A stretch of 64,000 nucleotides of DNA from Streptomyces sp. NBC_00271 (GTDB lineage Bacteria; Actinomycetota; Actinomycetes; Streptomycetales; Streptomycetaceae). The stretch is taken from assembly GCF_036178845.1 (NCBI RefSeq), contig NZ_CP108070.1:8370001-8434000 (forward strand). Reading direction: 5' to 3'. This document shows positions 25,514 through 34,205 of the stretch, piece by piece; within the stretch, counting starts at the first letter, position 1; each line of letters begins with the position of its first letter. A program made the position numbers and the translations under genes. A model generated the notes under the pieces. It saw nothing but the letters and a program-made list of their open reading frames with translations, ran no database searches and was not told where the DNA came from.

Positions 25514-26281
25514 ATGCGTGAGAAGTCGGATACGGGCGAGGAATCGGGGGCGAAGGAGGGGGCACCGAGGAGGAAGCGGGTTGACCTGAGCCTTCCGCAA
25601 GTGGCGGGCAGCGCCGTGGCCGCGGTGGTGGCGGCCAAACTCGCCTCCTACTTCGGGGTGTACGGGACGATCCTGGGCGCCGGAGTGGTCAGCGCGATCG
25701 CCACCTGTGGAGGCACCGTCTTCCAGCACTTCTTCAAGCGCACCGGCGAACAGCTCCGCGACGTCACGGTCCAGGCGAAGCCGAGGCCCGAGCAGGCCCT
25801 GGTACCAGGGGCGTTCACCGAGGGCACCGTCTATCGCGCCCGGGTCAAGAGCTGGAAGCGGCCGGTGGTTGCGGCGGCGCTCGTCTTCGGCGTCACGATG
25901 GCGGGGATCACGACGTACGAGCTGGTGTCGGGGCAGAGCTTCAGCGGCGACGGCACGAGCACCACCGTCGGTGACGCCCTCAAGGGCAGCGGCTCCGGCT
26001 CCCACTTGAGGCCCGATACGACGCCTTCGAGCGGGTCCTCGTCGAGGGAGCCGTCGGCCACCGACAGCACTCCCGGCACCGAAGACGGCTTCGGCGCCGG
26101 CGCCACTCGGGGTGACGGCCGTGCCACATCCCCTACGCCGACGCCGAGTTCCAGTGCCGCTTCGCAGGCGCCGGCCGACACCCCGGCGCCCACGGACGGT
26201 TCGCCTACGAGCCCAGCACCCGACGCAAGTAGTCGTTCCCAAAGCGGCGATCCGGGTCAAGACGGTCCCGCAGCGCCGTGA
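25514..26281 (+). CDS. Membrane protein of unknown function with Ser/Pro/Thr-rich exported tail
   Basis: The product is about 255 residues from ATG 25514 (MREKSDTGEES). A charged head is followed by a glycine/alanine-rich hydrophobic segment (QVAGSAVAAVVAAKLASYFG through AGVVSAIATCGGTV), a linker, a clear transmembrane helix (PVVAAALVFGVTMAGITTYELV), and about 100 residues rich in Ser, Thr, Pro and Gly that probably lie outside the membrane. The 3' end overlaps the convergent lactone oxidase gene by 77 bp. No family recognised. Confidence 0.75.
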   Translation: MREKSDTGEESGAKEGAPRRKRVDLSLPQVAGSAVAAVVAAKLASYFGVYGTILGAGVVSAIATCGGTVFQHFFKRTGEQLRDVTVQAKPRPEQALVPGAFTEGTVYRARVKSWKRPVVAAALVFGVTMAGITTYELVSGQSFSGDGTSTTVGDALKGSGSGSHLRPDTTPSSGSSSREPSATDSTPGTEDGFGAGATRGDGRATSPTPTPSSSAASQAPADTPAPTDGSPTSPAPDASSRSQSGDPGQDGPAAP

Positions 26282-27524
26282 ACTCGCCGAAGCGCGGATA
26301 CACCTTCGAGAAGTACTCCGCGTCGCGGGTGTGCACCTTGCCCCAGTGCGGGCGGCCCTCGTGCGCCGTGAAGATCCGCTCGGCCGCGGTGAAGTACGCC
26401 TGATAGGGCGTACCCCTGAACATGTGGACGGCGATGTAGGCGCTCTCCCGCCCGGACGCCGTGGAGAGCGTGATGTCGTCGGCGGGGGCCGTGCGCACCT
26501 CGACGGGGAAGCTGACCCGCAGGGACGAGCGGTCGACCATCGTCTTCAGCTCGCGCAGCGTCTCGACGAGCGCCTCGCGCGGAACGGCGTACTCCATCTC
26601 CACGAAGCGCACCCGGCGCGGAGAAGTGAAGACCTTGTAGGGAATGTCGGTGTAGGTCCGCGCGGACAGCGCCCGGCTGGAGATCTTGGCGATCGTCGGA
26701 ATGGTGACGGGCGCGGCGCGGCCGACCAGATTCGCCACCTGGAAGACCCCGTTGGAGAGGAACTCGTCCTCGATCCAGCCGCCGATCTGCCCGATCGGCT
26801 TCTCGGGGCCGGCGCTGCGGTTGTTGCGCTTGGTGTTGCAGTTGCCGGTGTGCGGGAACCAGTAGAACTCGAAGTGCTCGTTCTCGGTGAAGAGTTCGTC
26901 GAAGTCGGCGGTGACCTTGTCGAAGGTCATCGGCTCCTCGCGGGCCGTGAGCAGAAAAATGGGTTCTACGGAGAAGGTGATCGCGGTGACGATCCCCAGG
27001 GCGCCGATGCCCACCCGGGCCGCCGCGAAGACATCGGGATTCTCCTCCTCGGAGCAGGTGAGGAGCGAACCGTCCGCGGTGACCAGCTCAAGTCCCTTGA
27101 TCTGCGCGGCGATCGAGGCAGAGTCGCGGCCCGTGCCGTGCGTTCCGGTGCTGGTCGCGCCCGACACCGTCTGTTCCATGATGTCGCCCATGTTCGTGAG
27201 CGACAGCCCCTCGCGCGCGAGAGCCACATTGAGACGCTTGAGCGGGGTGCCCGCCTCAACGGTGACGGTCCCGGCCTCGCGGTCGATCTTGCGGATGCCG
27301 GTCAACAGTTGAGGGCGGATCAATACGCCGTCGGTCGCGGCGGCGGCGGTGAAGGAGTGCCCGGTGCCGACGGCCTTGACCCTCAGACCATCGTCGGCCG
27401 CCTTGCGTACGGCCGCGGAGAGCTCCTCGACCGAAGCGGGGACGACTTCCCGTACGGGACGGGCGGTGACGTTCCCCGCCCAGTTACGCCACGTGCCGCT
27501 CTTCCCGCTCACTGTGGTGCTCAT
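26205..27524 (-). CDS. D-arabinono-1,4-lactone oxidase-type FAD protein
   Basis: This 439-residue flavoprotein has an FAD-binding PCMH domain (VKAVGTGHSFT near residue 50; TSTGTHGTGRD near 125) and the C-terminal ALO domain with HWGKVH. The family oxidises sugar lactones such as arabinono- or gulono-lactone with oxygen. Its start overlaps the end of the upstream MFS gene by 41 bp, so the two are very likely co-expressed; the transporter may supply or remove a sugar acid or lactone. The C-terminus overlaps the convergent membrane-protein gene. Confidence 0.9.
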   Translation of the reverse strand: MSTTVSGKSGTWRNWAGNVTARPVREVVPASVEELSAAVRKAADDGLRVKAVGTGHSFTAAAATDGVLIRPQLLTGIRKIDREAGTVTVEAGTPLKRLNVALAREGLSLTNMGDIMEQTVSGATSTGTHGTGRDSASIAAQIKGLELVTADGSLLTCSEEENPDVFAAARVGIGALGIVTAITFSVEPIFLLTAREEPMTFDKVTADFDELFTENEHFEFYWFPHTGNCNTKRNNRSAGPEKPIGQIGGWIEDEFLSNGVFQVANLVGRAAPVTIPTIAKISSRALSARTYTDIPYKVFTSPRRVRFVEMEYAVPREALVETLRELKTMVDRSSLRVSFPVEVRTAPADDITLSTASGRESAYIAVHMFRGTPYQAYFTAAERIFTAHEGRPHWGKVHTRDAEYFSKVYPRFGEFTALRDRLDPDRRFGNDYLRRVLGS

Positions 27525-28761
27525 GGGTCCCCTCCCGCTGCGGAACCGGCCTGCTCAGCCGGCGATACCCGAGGAATCCGACCGCGACCGCGACGGCTCC
27601 GGACACCGCCGGAACCCCGTACCCGGCCTTCGCACCGGCGGCGTCGATCACCCAGCCGGCCACGGAGGAGCCGAGCGCGACCCCGACCGCGAGTCCGGTG
27701 CTCACCCAGGTCATGCCCTCGGTCAGTTTCGCGCGTGGTACGTGCTGTTCGATGAGGGACATCGTCGTGATCATCGTGGGAGCGATGGACAGGCCCGCAA
27801 CGAACAGCGCCACGGCCAGAAACGGCAAGTTTCCGACCAGTAGCAGGGGGATCATACTCACGGCCATGGCGCATATGCCCAGCAGCCACCGACGTTCGGG
27901 CGTCCCCTTGAAATGCAGCAGTCCGAACACGGCTCCCGCCGCGCATGAACCCGCCGCATAGAGGGCCAGAACCACGCTCGCGGCGCCCTTGTGACCCTGC
28001 TCCTCCGCGAAGGCCACGGTGACCACGTCCACGGCCCCGAAGATCGCTCCGGTCGCCACGAACGTGGCCACCAGGACCTGGAGTCCGGCCGCGCGCAGCG
28101 CCGAACCGCTGGTGTGGTCCTCACGCGGGTGCGGCACGGGCTCGGTCGCGCGCTGGGAGGTCAGCCAGAAGACGCCCACCGCCAGGAAGCAGGCGGCGAG
28201 CAGGGGCCCGGCTTCCGGGAACCACACCGTGGACAGGCCGATGGAGAAGATCGGCCCGAAGATGAAGCAGATCTCGTCCACCACGGACTCGAACGAGTAC
28301 GCGGTGTGCAACTGCGGGGTGCCTCCGTAGAGGGCCGCCCAGCGGGCCCGGATCATCGCGCCGATGCTCGGGACACAGCCGATCCCGGCCGCGCAGACGA
28401 ACAGCACCCAGTCCGGCCACTCGAAGCGCGCGGCCAGCAGCAGCCCGGCGGCCGCCGCGAGCGCGAACAGGGTGACGGGGCGCAGCACCCGCCGCTGGCC
28501 GTGCCGGTCCACCATCCGGGAGACCTGGGGGCCCATCACCGCGGCCGCGAGTGCCATGGTCGCCGACAGCGCGCCCGCGAGCCCGTACCGCCCGGTGAGC
28601 TGGGAGATCATCGTCACCACGCCGATGCCCATCATCGACAGGGGCATCCGGCCGAGGAAGCCCGCGGCGGAGAAGCCCTTGGAGCCGGGGGCGGCGAACA
28701 GGGCGCGGTACGGGCTGGGCACGAAGGGTCTCCGGTGGGCTCGGCCCGGCCGCACGGTCAC
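27484..28761 (-). CDS. Major facilitator superfamily transporter
   Basis: This 425-residue protein has about 12 hydrophobic helices and the MFS loop motif DRHGQRRVLRPV between helices 2 and 3. The N-terminus is short and basic, and the C-terminus ends in a His/Glu/Arg-rich tail (EHHSEREERHVA). The 3' end overlaps the lactone oxidase start, giving a two-gene unit. An iron-box-like palindrome lies about 50 bp upstream, between this gene and hemH. The substrate is unknown. Confidence 0.9.
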   Translation of the reverse strand: MTVRPGRAHRRPFVPSPYRALFAAPGSKGFSAAGFLGRMPLSMMGIGVVTMISQLTGRYGLAGALSATMALAAAVMGPQVSRMVDRHGQRRVLRPVTLFALAAAAGLLLAARFEWPDWVLFVCAAGIGCVPSIGAMIRARWAALYGGTPQLHTAYSFESVVDEICFIFGPIFSIGLSTVWFPEAGPLLAACFLAVGVFWLTSQRATEPVPHPREDHTSGSALRAAGLQVLVATFVATGAIFGAVDVVTVAFAEEQGHKGAASVVLALYAAGSCAAGAVFGLLHFKGTPERRWLLGICAMAVSMIPLLLVGNLPFLAVALFVAGLSIAPTMITTMSLIEQHVPRAKLTEGMTWVSTGLAVGVALGSSVAGWVIDAAGAKAGYGVPAVSGAVAVAVGFLGYRRLSRPVPQREGTHEHHSEREERHVA

Positions 28762-28809
28762 CGCGTGCGGCCGGACTCCGGTAAGGCGTGTAGATGGCCG
28801 ATACAGCTT

Positions 28810-28829
28810 ACAGGTTAGGGGACCCTAAC
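28810..28829. promoter_or_regulatory. Iron-box-like palindrome between MFS gene and hemH
   Basis: The 16-bp palindrome GTTAGGG-GA-CCCTAAC lies at 28814-28829. Aligned as a 19-mer from 28810, it matches 14 of 19 positions of the iron-box consensus TTAGGTTAGGCTAACCTAA. It sits 49 bp before the MFS start and 91 bp before the ferrochelatase start. Confidence 0.5.
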
Positions 28830-28906
28830 GCACTCCCTCGCGTGCTCCCCGATCCCGCTTGTCAGGTGTGTCATGTGTCCGTTGTCCGGCTGTCAGCGAC
28901 GGGTGG

Positions 28907-28912
28907 CAGGAT
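28907..28912 (+). promoter_or_regulatory. -10 box of a leaderless hemH transcript
   Basis: CAGGAT ends 7 nt before ATG 28920, with TTGTCC 19 bp further up as a possible -35. Confidence 0.5.
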
Positions 28913-28919
28913 CGGACAC

Positions 28920-30047
28920 ATGCCAGATGTGCTCGATGCCACCCCCTACGACGCCCTGCTCCTGCTCTCGTTCGGCGGCCCCGAAGGCCCGGACGACGTG
29001 GTTCCGTTCCTGGAGAACGTGACGCGGGGGAGAGGCATCCCCAAGGAACGGCTGAAGGAAGTGGGGCAGCACTACTTCCTGTTCGGCGGGGTCAGCCCGA
29101 TCAACGACCAGAACCGTGCCCTGCTCGACGCCCTCCGCAAGGACTTCGCGGACCACGGCCTGGACCTGCCCGTGTACTGGGGCAACCGCAACTGGGCGCC
29201 GTACCTCACCGACACCCTGCGCGAGATGGTCACCGACGGCCGCCGCCGCGTCCTCGTCCTCGCCACCAGCGCGTACGCCTCGTACTCGGGCTGCCGGCAG
29301 TACCGCGAGGACCTCGCCGGTGCCCTGGCGGCCCTGGAGGCCGAGGGCCTGGAGCTGCCGAAGATCGACAAGCTGCGGCACTACTTCAACCACCCCGGCT
29401 TCGTCGAGCCCATGATCGAGGGCGTCCTGAAGTCCCTCGCCCAGCTCCCCGAGGACGTACGGGCGGGTGCGCACCTCGCCTTCACCACGCACTCCATCCC
29501 CACCGCCGCCGCCGACACCTCCGGCCCGGCCGAGGACCACGGCGACGGCGGCGCCTACGTCAAGCAGCACCTGGACGTGGCGAAGCTGATCGCCGACGCC
29601 GTGCGCGAGGAGACCGGGATCGAGCACCCCTGGCAGCTCGTGTACCAGTCGCGCTCCGGAGCCCCGCACATCCCGTGGCTCGAGCCCGACATCTGCGACC
29701 ACCTGGAGGAGCTGCACGGGGCCGGGGTCCCGGCCGTCGTGATGGCCCCCATCGGGTTCGTCTCGGACCACATGGAGGTGCTGTACGACCTCGACACGGA
29801 GGCGACGGCCAAGGCGGAGGAGCTGGGGCTGCCCGTGCGCCGCTCGGCCACCGTGGGCGCCGACCCCCGCTTCGCCGCGGCGATCCGCGACCTCGTCCTG
29901 GAGCGCGCCGCGACAGAGAACGGGCTGCAGGTGACACCCTGCGCCCTGGGCGCGCTCGGCGCGAGCCACGGCCTGTGCCCTGTGGGCTGCTGCCCGGCCC
30001 GCGCCCCCAAGCCCGCCGCCGCGGGCGCCGACAGCCCGTACGCCTGA
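28920..30047 (+). CDS. hemH: Ferrochelatase (coproporphyrin ferrochelatase)
   Basis: This 375-residue enzyme inserts iron into a porphyrin; in Gram-positive bacteria this is coproporphyrin III. Motifs include [13 protein letters not shown] at the start, the conserved histidine region FTTHSIP (His near 185), [15 protein letters not shown] and [17 protein letters not shown] cysteine cluster near the C-terminus ([11 protein letters not shown]) suggests the [2Fe-2S] cluster found in actinobacterial ferrochelatases. The next gene follows after 8 bp. Confidence 0.95.
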   Translation: MPDVLDATPYDALLLLSFGGPEGPDDVVPFLENVTRGRGIPKERLKEVGQHYFLFGGVSPINDQNRALLDALRKDFADHGLDLPVYWGNRNWAPYLTDTLREMVTDGRRRVLVLATSAYASYSGCRQYREDLAGALAALEAEGLELPKIDKLRHYFNHPGFVEPMIEGVLKSLAQLPEDVRAGAHLAFTTHSIPTAAADTSGPAEDHGDGGAYVKQHLDVAKLIADAVREETGIEHPWQLVYQSRSGAPHIPWLEPDICDHLEELHGAGVPAVVMAPIGFVSDHMEVLYDLDTEATAKAEELGLPVRRSATVGADPRFAAAIRDLVLERAATENGLQVTPCALGALGASHGLCPVGCCPARAPKPAAAGADSPYA

Positions 30048-30055
30048 GGAGCCCC

Positions 30056-30871
30056 TTGATCGAGCCCCTGCACACCGAACTGCTCCAGCTCGCCCACGAC
30101 GCCGCCCGCCGCGCAGGCGAGCTGCTGCGGGACGGCCGCCCGGCGGACCTCACGGTCGCCGCCACCAAGTCCAGCCCGATCGACATCGTCACCGAGATGG
30201 ACATCGCCGCCGAGAAGCTGATCACCGACCTGATCTCCCAGCACCGCCCCCACGACGGCTTCCTCGGCGAGGAGGGCGCCTCCAGCGAAGGCACCAGTGG
30301 TATCCGCTGGGTCGTCGACCCGCTCGACGGCACGGTGAACTACCTCTACGGGCTCCCGACCTGGGCGGTGTCCATCGCGGCCGAACAGAACGGCGAGACC
30401 GTCGTCGGAGTCGTCGCGGCACCGATGCGCGGCGAGACCTACAGCGCCGTGCGCGGCAGGGGAGCCCGGGCCACCGGGGCCTGGGTCGGCGAGCGCCGGC
30501 TGGCCTGCCGCCCGTCGCCGCCCCTGGACCAGGCCCTGGTCTCGACCGGCTTCAACTACGTGACCGAGGTCAAAGTCCACCAGGCCGAGGTCGCCCACCG
30601 GCTGATCCCCCTGCTGCGCGACATCCGGCGCAGCGGTTCGGCGGCCGTCGACCTGTGCGACGTCGCCGCGGGCCGCCTCGACGGCTACTACGAGCGCGGT
30701 CTGCACCCCTGGGACCTCGCGGCGGGCGACCTGATCGCCCGTGAGGCGGGTGCCCTGACCGGTGGACGCCCCGGAGAGCGCCCCGGGGGCGATCTGGCTG
30801 TCGCGGCCTCCCCGGGCGTCTTCGAGCCCCTCCAGCGGCTTCTGGAGGAGTTCGGCGCCTGGCACGACTGA
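30056..30871 (+). CDS. Inositol monophosphatase family protein
   Basis: This 271-residue Mg2+-dependent phosphatase carries the family motifs FLGEEG, WVVDPLDGTVNY and WDLAAGDLIAREAG. It probably removes phosphate from inositol-1-phosphate or a related sugar phosphate. TTG 30056 follows GAGGAG by 4 nt and gives LIEPLHTELLQLA, the usual N-terminus. It follows hemH in the same unit and ends 86 bp before a strong stem-loop. Confidence 0.9.
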   Translation: MIEPLHTELLQLAHDAARRAGELLRDGRPADLTVAATKSSPIDIVTEMDIAAEKLITDLISQHRPHDGFLGEEGASSEGTSGIRWVVDPLDGTVNYLYGLPTWAVSIAAEQNGETVVGVVAAPMRGETYSAVRGRGARATGAWVGERRLACRPSPPLDQALVSTGFNYVTEVKVHQAEVAHRLIPLLRDIRRSGSAAVDLCDVAAGRLDGYYERGLHPWDLAAGDLIAREAGALTGGRPGERPGGDLAVAASPGVFEPLQRLLEEFGAWHD

Positions 30872-30956
30872 GGACACCCACCGTTCTTGGTACGTACGGC
30901 ACCGGCTGTTCCCGGTGCGTACAGCGGCTACGGAATTCGGTACGCACAACAACGGA

Positions 30957-30993
30957 GCGGGGCCCCGGCACTGGATCGATGCCGGGGCCCCGC
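30957..30993. terminator. Strong stem-loop between convergent genes
   Basis: Perfect 14-bp arms GCGGGGCCCCGGCA and TGCCGGGGCCCCGC surround a 9-nt loop between the phosphatase and the 57-aa gene. It probably works in both directions. Confidence 0.85.
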
Positions 30994-31008
30994 TCTCGTA
31001 CGAACTGC

Positions 31009-31182
31009 TCAGACGCGCGACGCGCCGACCTCCACACCGTGCTCGGCGGCAAGGCGGCGCAGGTCCTCGAGCTCGGCCTGCTCGACCTCCGCGAGGAAGT
31101 CGTCGCCTGTTTCGCGAGCCCGCGTCAGGTCGGACTCGGTCGCCCTTATGCGCTGCAGAAGTCCTGCGGTGAATGCGTCCAT
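31009..31182 (-). CDS. Small helical protein (57 aa)
   Basis: This 57-residue protein starts at ATG 31182 (MDAFTAGLLQRIRATESDL) behind GGGGCGCAGC. It is almost entirely charged helix (DLTRARETGDDFLAEVEQAELEDL), likely a short coiled coil. Conserved small proteins of this kind occur beside cutRS in Streptomyces. Function unknown. Longer in-frame starts add an Arg/Pro-rich head without a ribosome site. Confidence 0.7.
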   Translation of the reverse strand: MDAFTAGLLQRIRATESDLTRARETGDDFLAEVEQAELEDLRRLAAEHGVEVGASRV

Positions 31183-31598
31183 GCTGCGCCCCCTCGTCCT
31201 GGGTCGTGGGTCGGTGGCACGGGGGTGTGCCGTTGGGAAGGGGCGATCACGTCTCCAGAGGGTGCCCAGCGCTGCCCGGGCTGGGCGGCGACGGTGCCGG
31301 ACACCCACGCCCGCTCTGCGGAAGCGGTTGGACGTACCACAAGGTGGCTTGCCACATGCAGAGCGTGATCGCGGGGTGTAAAGCCGTCCTCCCCCCGCTC
31401 CCTTCCGTGGAAACCTCAACCCGACGAGAAAATCTCGTATTCCCGGGCCCGGAGACCGTCGTACCGGTCGCCTCTCACCCGTCTTACAGCCGGTTTATGG
31501 CCGAAAAGGGCAGGATGGAGGCCATACCCATGACAGACCCCCCTGCCCACGTGTGCCGAAGAGGCGCTACGCGGGTGGACAGAGGAAGGACAAGCGAC
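31183..31598. other. Non-coding gap of about 415 bp before cutR
   Basis: This holds the divergent promoters of the 57-aa gene and cutR. An in-frame ATG at 31530 would lengthen CutR by about 23 residues but lacks a good ribosome site. Nothing else was recognised. Confidence 0.45.
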
Positions 31599-32252
31599 GT
31601 GCGCGTACTCGTCGTCGAGGACGAGCAGCTGCTCGCCGATGCGGTGGCCACCGGACTGCGCCGGGAGGCCATGGCCGTCGACGTCGTGTACGACGGTGCG
31701 GCCGCCCTGGAGCGCATCGGCGTCAACGACTACGACGTGGTCGTCCTCGACCGCGACCTCCCGCTCGTGCATGGCGACGACGTCTGCCGCAAGATCGTCG
31801 AGCTCGGCATGCCCACGCGCGTGCTGATGCTCACCGCCTCCGGCGACGTCAGCGACCGTGTCGAGGGCCTGGAGATCGGCGCCGACGACTACCTCCCCAA
31901 GCCGTTCGCGTTCAGCGAGCTGACGGCACGCGTGCGTGCTCTCGGGCGTCGTACGAGCGTGCCGTTGCCGCCCGTCCTGGAGCGCGCCGGGATCAAGCTC
32001 GACCCCAACCGGCGCGAGGTCTTCCGCGACGGCAAGGAGGTCCAGCTCGCGCCCAAGGAGTTCGCCGTCCTGGAGGTGCTGCTGCGCAGCGAGGGCGCCG
32101 TCGTCTCCGCCGAACAGCTCCTGGAGAAGGCCTGGGACGAGAACACGGACCCCTTCACCAATGTCGTCCGCGTCACCGTCATGACCCTGCGCCGCAAGCT
32201 CGGGGAGCCCCCGGTCATCGTCACCGTGCCCGGCTCCGGCTACCGGATCTGA
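31599..32252 (+). CDS. cutR: Response regulator CutR
   Basis: This 217-residue OmpR-family regulator has a receiver domain with the phosphoacceptor at Asp51 (VVVLDRDLP), acidic residues E7/D8 and Lys in DYLPKPFAF, and a C-terminal winged-helix (FAVLEVLLRSEGAVVSAEQLLEKAW). CutRS was first described in S. lividans for effects on copper and antibiotic phenotypes. GTG 31599 follows GGAAGGAC and gives the known N-terminus. cutS follows 6 bp later. Confidence 0.93.
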   Translation: MRVLVVEDEQLLADAVATGLRREAMAVDVVYDGAAALERIGVNDYDVVVLDRDLPLVHGDDVCRKIVELGMPTRVLMLTASGDVSDRVEGLEIGADDYLPKPFAFSELTARVRALGRRTSVPLPPVLERAGIKLDPNRREVFRDGKEVQLAPKEFAVLEVLLRSEGAVVSAEQLLEKAWDENTDPFTNVVRVTVMTLRRKLGEPPVIVTVPGSGYRI

Positions 32253-32258
32253 CCCGCG

Positions 32259-33503
32259 GTGGCCACGACTCCCGCGCCCCCCACAGCGCCTCCGAAGCCG
32301 ACCTGGGACCCCAGAAGGGCGGAGCCTCCGTTCCCCTGGCTGCGCCCGACCATCCGCATACGGCTCACGCTGCTGTACGGCGGCATGTTCCTGATCGCCG
32401 GCATCATGCTGCTGTCGATCATCTATCTGCTCGCGGCGCAGGCCCTGAACACGGGCGCAGAGCCGCTCTTCAGGATCGCCGGCGGCACCGACATCAAGGT
32501 CACCAGCGACAACTGCCCCGCGGTCAACTCGGGCCTGTCGCTCGACGCCTTCAACGCCGCGATCAGCCACTGCATCGACCTCCAGCGCCAGTCCGCCCTG
32601 GACAACCTGCTCAGCCGCTCCCTGCTCGCCCTGCTCGGCCTCGCGATCATCGCCTTCGCCTTCGGCTACGCGATGGCGGGCCGCGTCCTGTCGCCGCTCG
32701 GCCGGATCACCCGCACCGCGCGCGCGGTGGCGGGCTCGGACCTGTCCCGGCGGATCGAGCTGGACGGCCCCGACGACGAGCTGAAGGAGCTGGCGGACAC
32801 CTTCGACGACATGCTGGAGCGGCTGCAGCGGGCCTTCACCGCCCAGCAGCGTTTCGTCGGCAACGCCTCGCACGAACTGCGCACCCCGCTCGCGATCAAC
32901 CGCACGCTCCTCGAGGTACACCTGTCCGACCCCGGAGCCCCGGTGGAGCTCCAGCAGCTCGGCAAGACGCTGCTCGCCACCAACGAGCGCAGCGAGCAGC
33001 TCGTCGAGGGCCTGCTGCTGCTCGCGCGCAGCGACAACCAGATCGTCGAGCGCAAGCCCGTGGATCTCGCCGAGGTCGCCACACAGGCCGTCGACCAGGT
33101 GCACGCCGAGGCCGCGGCCAAGGGCGTGGCGATCCGCGGGGAGCGCGCCGCGGCGGTCGTCCAGGGCAACGGCGTCCTGCTGGAGCGGATCGCCCTGAAC
33201 CTCGTCCAGAACGCGGTGCGGTACAACGTGCCGGAGGACGGCTGGGTCGAGGTCACGACACAGGTCCAGCACGGCCAGGCGGTACTGGTGGTCACGAACA
33301 CGGGTCCGGTGGTTCCCGCGTACGAGATCGACAATCTTTTTGAGCCTTTTCGGCGGCTGCGCACGGAGCGCACCGGCAGTGACAAGGGCGTGGGCCTCGG
33401 CCTTTCCATCGCCCGGTCGGTGGCCCGCGCACACGGGGGCCATATCGCGGCAGAGCCGCGCGAGGGGGGTGGGCTCGTGATGCGCGTCACCCTGCCGATC
33501 TGA
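32259..33503 (+). CDS. cutS: Sensor histidine kinase CutS
   Basis: This 414-residue membrane kinase has a Pro-rich cytoplasmic head, a first membrane helix (YGGMFLIAGIMLLSIIYLLAA), a short extracellular loop with two cysteines (DNCPA and SHCID), and a second helix (SLLALLGLAIIAFAFGYAMA). HAMP, HisKA (NASHELRTPLAINR) and HATPase domains (NLVQNAVRYN, GVGLGLSIARS) follow. The paired extracellular cysteines fit a redox- or secretion-stress sensor. It forms an operon with cutR. Confidence 0.93.
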   Translation: MATTPAPPTAPPKPTWDPRRAEPPFPWLRPTIRIRLTLLYGGMFLIAGIMLLSIIYLLAAQALNTGAEPLFRIAGGTDIKVTSDNCPAVNSGLSLDAFNAAISHCIDLQRQSALDNLLSRSLLALLGLAIIAFAFGYAMAGRVLSPLGRITRTARAVAGSDLSRRIELDGPDDELKELADTFDDMLERLQRAFTAQQRFVGNASHELRTPLAINRTLLEVHLSDPGAPVELQQLGKTLLATNERSEQLVEGLLLLARSDNQIVERKPVDLAEVATQAVDQVHAEAAAKGVAIRGERAAAVVQGNGVLLERIALNLVQNAVRYNVPEDGWVEVTTQVQHGQAVLVVTNTGPVVPAYEIDNLFEPFRRLRTERTGSDKGVGLGLSIARSVARAHGGHIAAEPREGGGLVMRVTLPI

Positions 33504-33575
33504 GACCATGTCGCGGACACGCGGCGATGTTCGCTTTGCGCGGAATTTTCTGGTCGCCCATCCGGGAGACTCGTG

Positions 33576-33589
33576 TGTGATCGATCACA
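33576..33589. promoter_or_regulatory. Perfect 14-bp palindrome TGTGATCGATCACA
   Basis: TGTGA-TCGA-TCACA resembles a CRP/FNR-type site, but with a 4-bp rather than 6-bp centre. It lies 73 bp after cutS and about 110 bp before a good promoter for the DUF4193 gene. Confidence 0.45.
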
Positions 33590-33699
33590 AGGGCGAATTT
33601 CCGGCCATCTACTCTCCGTGGTCACGCAGGCTGTCGTAAAGCCGGGAAAATCCGGGTTTTCGGGGGTCTAGATCACGGGAAGTACACGGTGGGACGCCT

Positions 33700-33729
33700 T
33701 TGAAGTGGGCCCTTCGGACCGTGTACGGT
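33700..33729 (+). promoter_or_regulatory. Probable housekeeping promoter for the DUF4193 gene
   Basis: TTGAAG (33700-33705) and TACGGT (33724-33729) are spaced 18 bp apart, a good HrdB-type promoter. It would give a leader of about 160 nt that contains a hairpin with arms TGAGGC and GCCTCA at about 33802-33823. Confidence 0.6.
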
Positions 33730-33895
33730 CCGCATCGCCATCCAAGCCGATCACTCATGAGGAGTCCGGTTGGGTGTCGATTGAGTAACAGACCTTGATG
33801 TGAGGCAAAATCTCCGCCTCAGGTCGGGCACAAGTCCGGCCTCTCACGCGTTACGTGCGCTGAGACACCGCAGACACCCAGAGGGGGAGAGCGAC

Positions 33896-34192
33896 ATGGC
33901 AACGGATTACGACACCCCACGCAAGACCGACGACGACGTCGACTCGGACAGCCTTGAAGAACTGAAGGCTCGCCGGAACGACAAGTCGACGTCGTCGGTC
34001 GACGTAGACGAGTTCGAGGCCGCAGAAGGCCTGGAGCTGCCCGGAGCCGACCTCTCGAACGAGGAGCTGGCCGTCCGGGTGCTGCCCAAGCAGCAGGACG
34101 AGTTCACTTGCATGAGCTGCTTCCTGGTGCACCACCGCAGCCAGCTGGCCCGCGAGAAGAACGGTCAGCCGATCTGCCGCGACTGCGACTGA
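33896..34192 (+). CDS. DUF4193 protein with zinc ribbon
   Basis: This 98-residue protein has an acidic, disordered N-terminal half with conserved ELKARR, and a C-terminal treble of cysteines (CMSCFLVHHRSQLA ... CRDCD) forming a likely CxxC-CxxC zinc ribbon. It matches the DUF4193 family, which is near-universal in actinobacteria and of unknown role. ATG 33896 follows GAGGGGGAGAG. It is placed 13 bp before the next gene. Confidence 0.92.
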   Translation: MATDYDTPRKTDDDVDSDSLEELKARRNDKSTSSVDVDEFEAAEGLELPGADLSNEELAVRVLPKQQDEFTCMSCFLVHHRSQLAREKNGQPICRDCD

Positions 34193-34205
34193 GGCAGGGT
34201 CGGCC

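Noticed and set aside
31530..31598. Longer CutR starting at ATG 31530
   Set aside because: The extension lacks a ribosome site and conserved sequence; GTG 31599 gives the normal response-regulator start.
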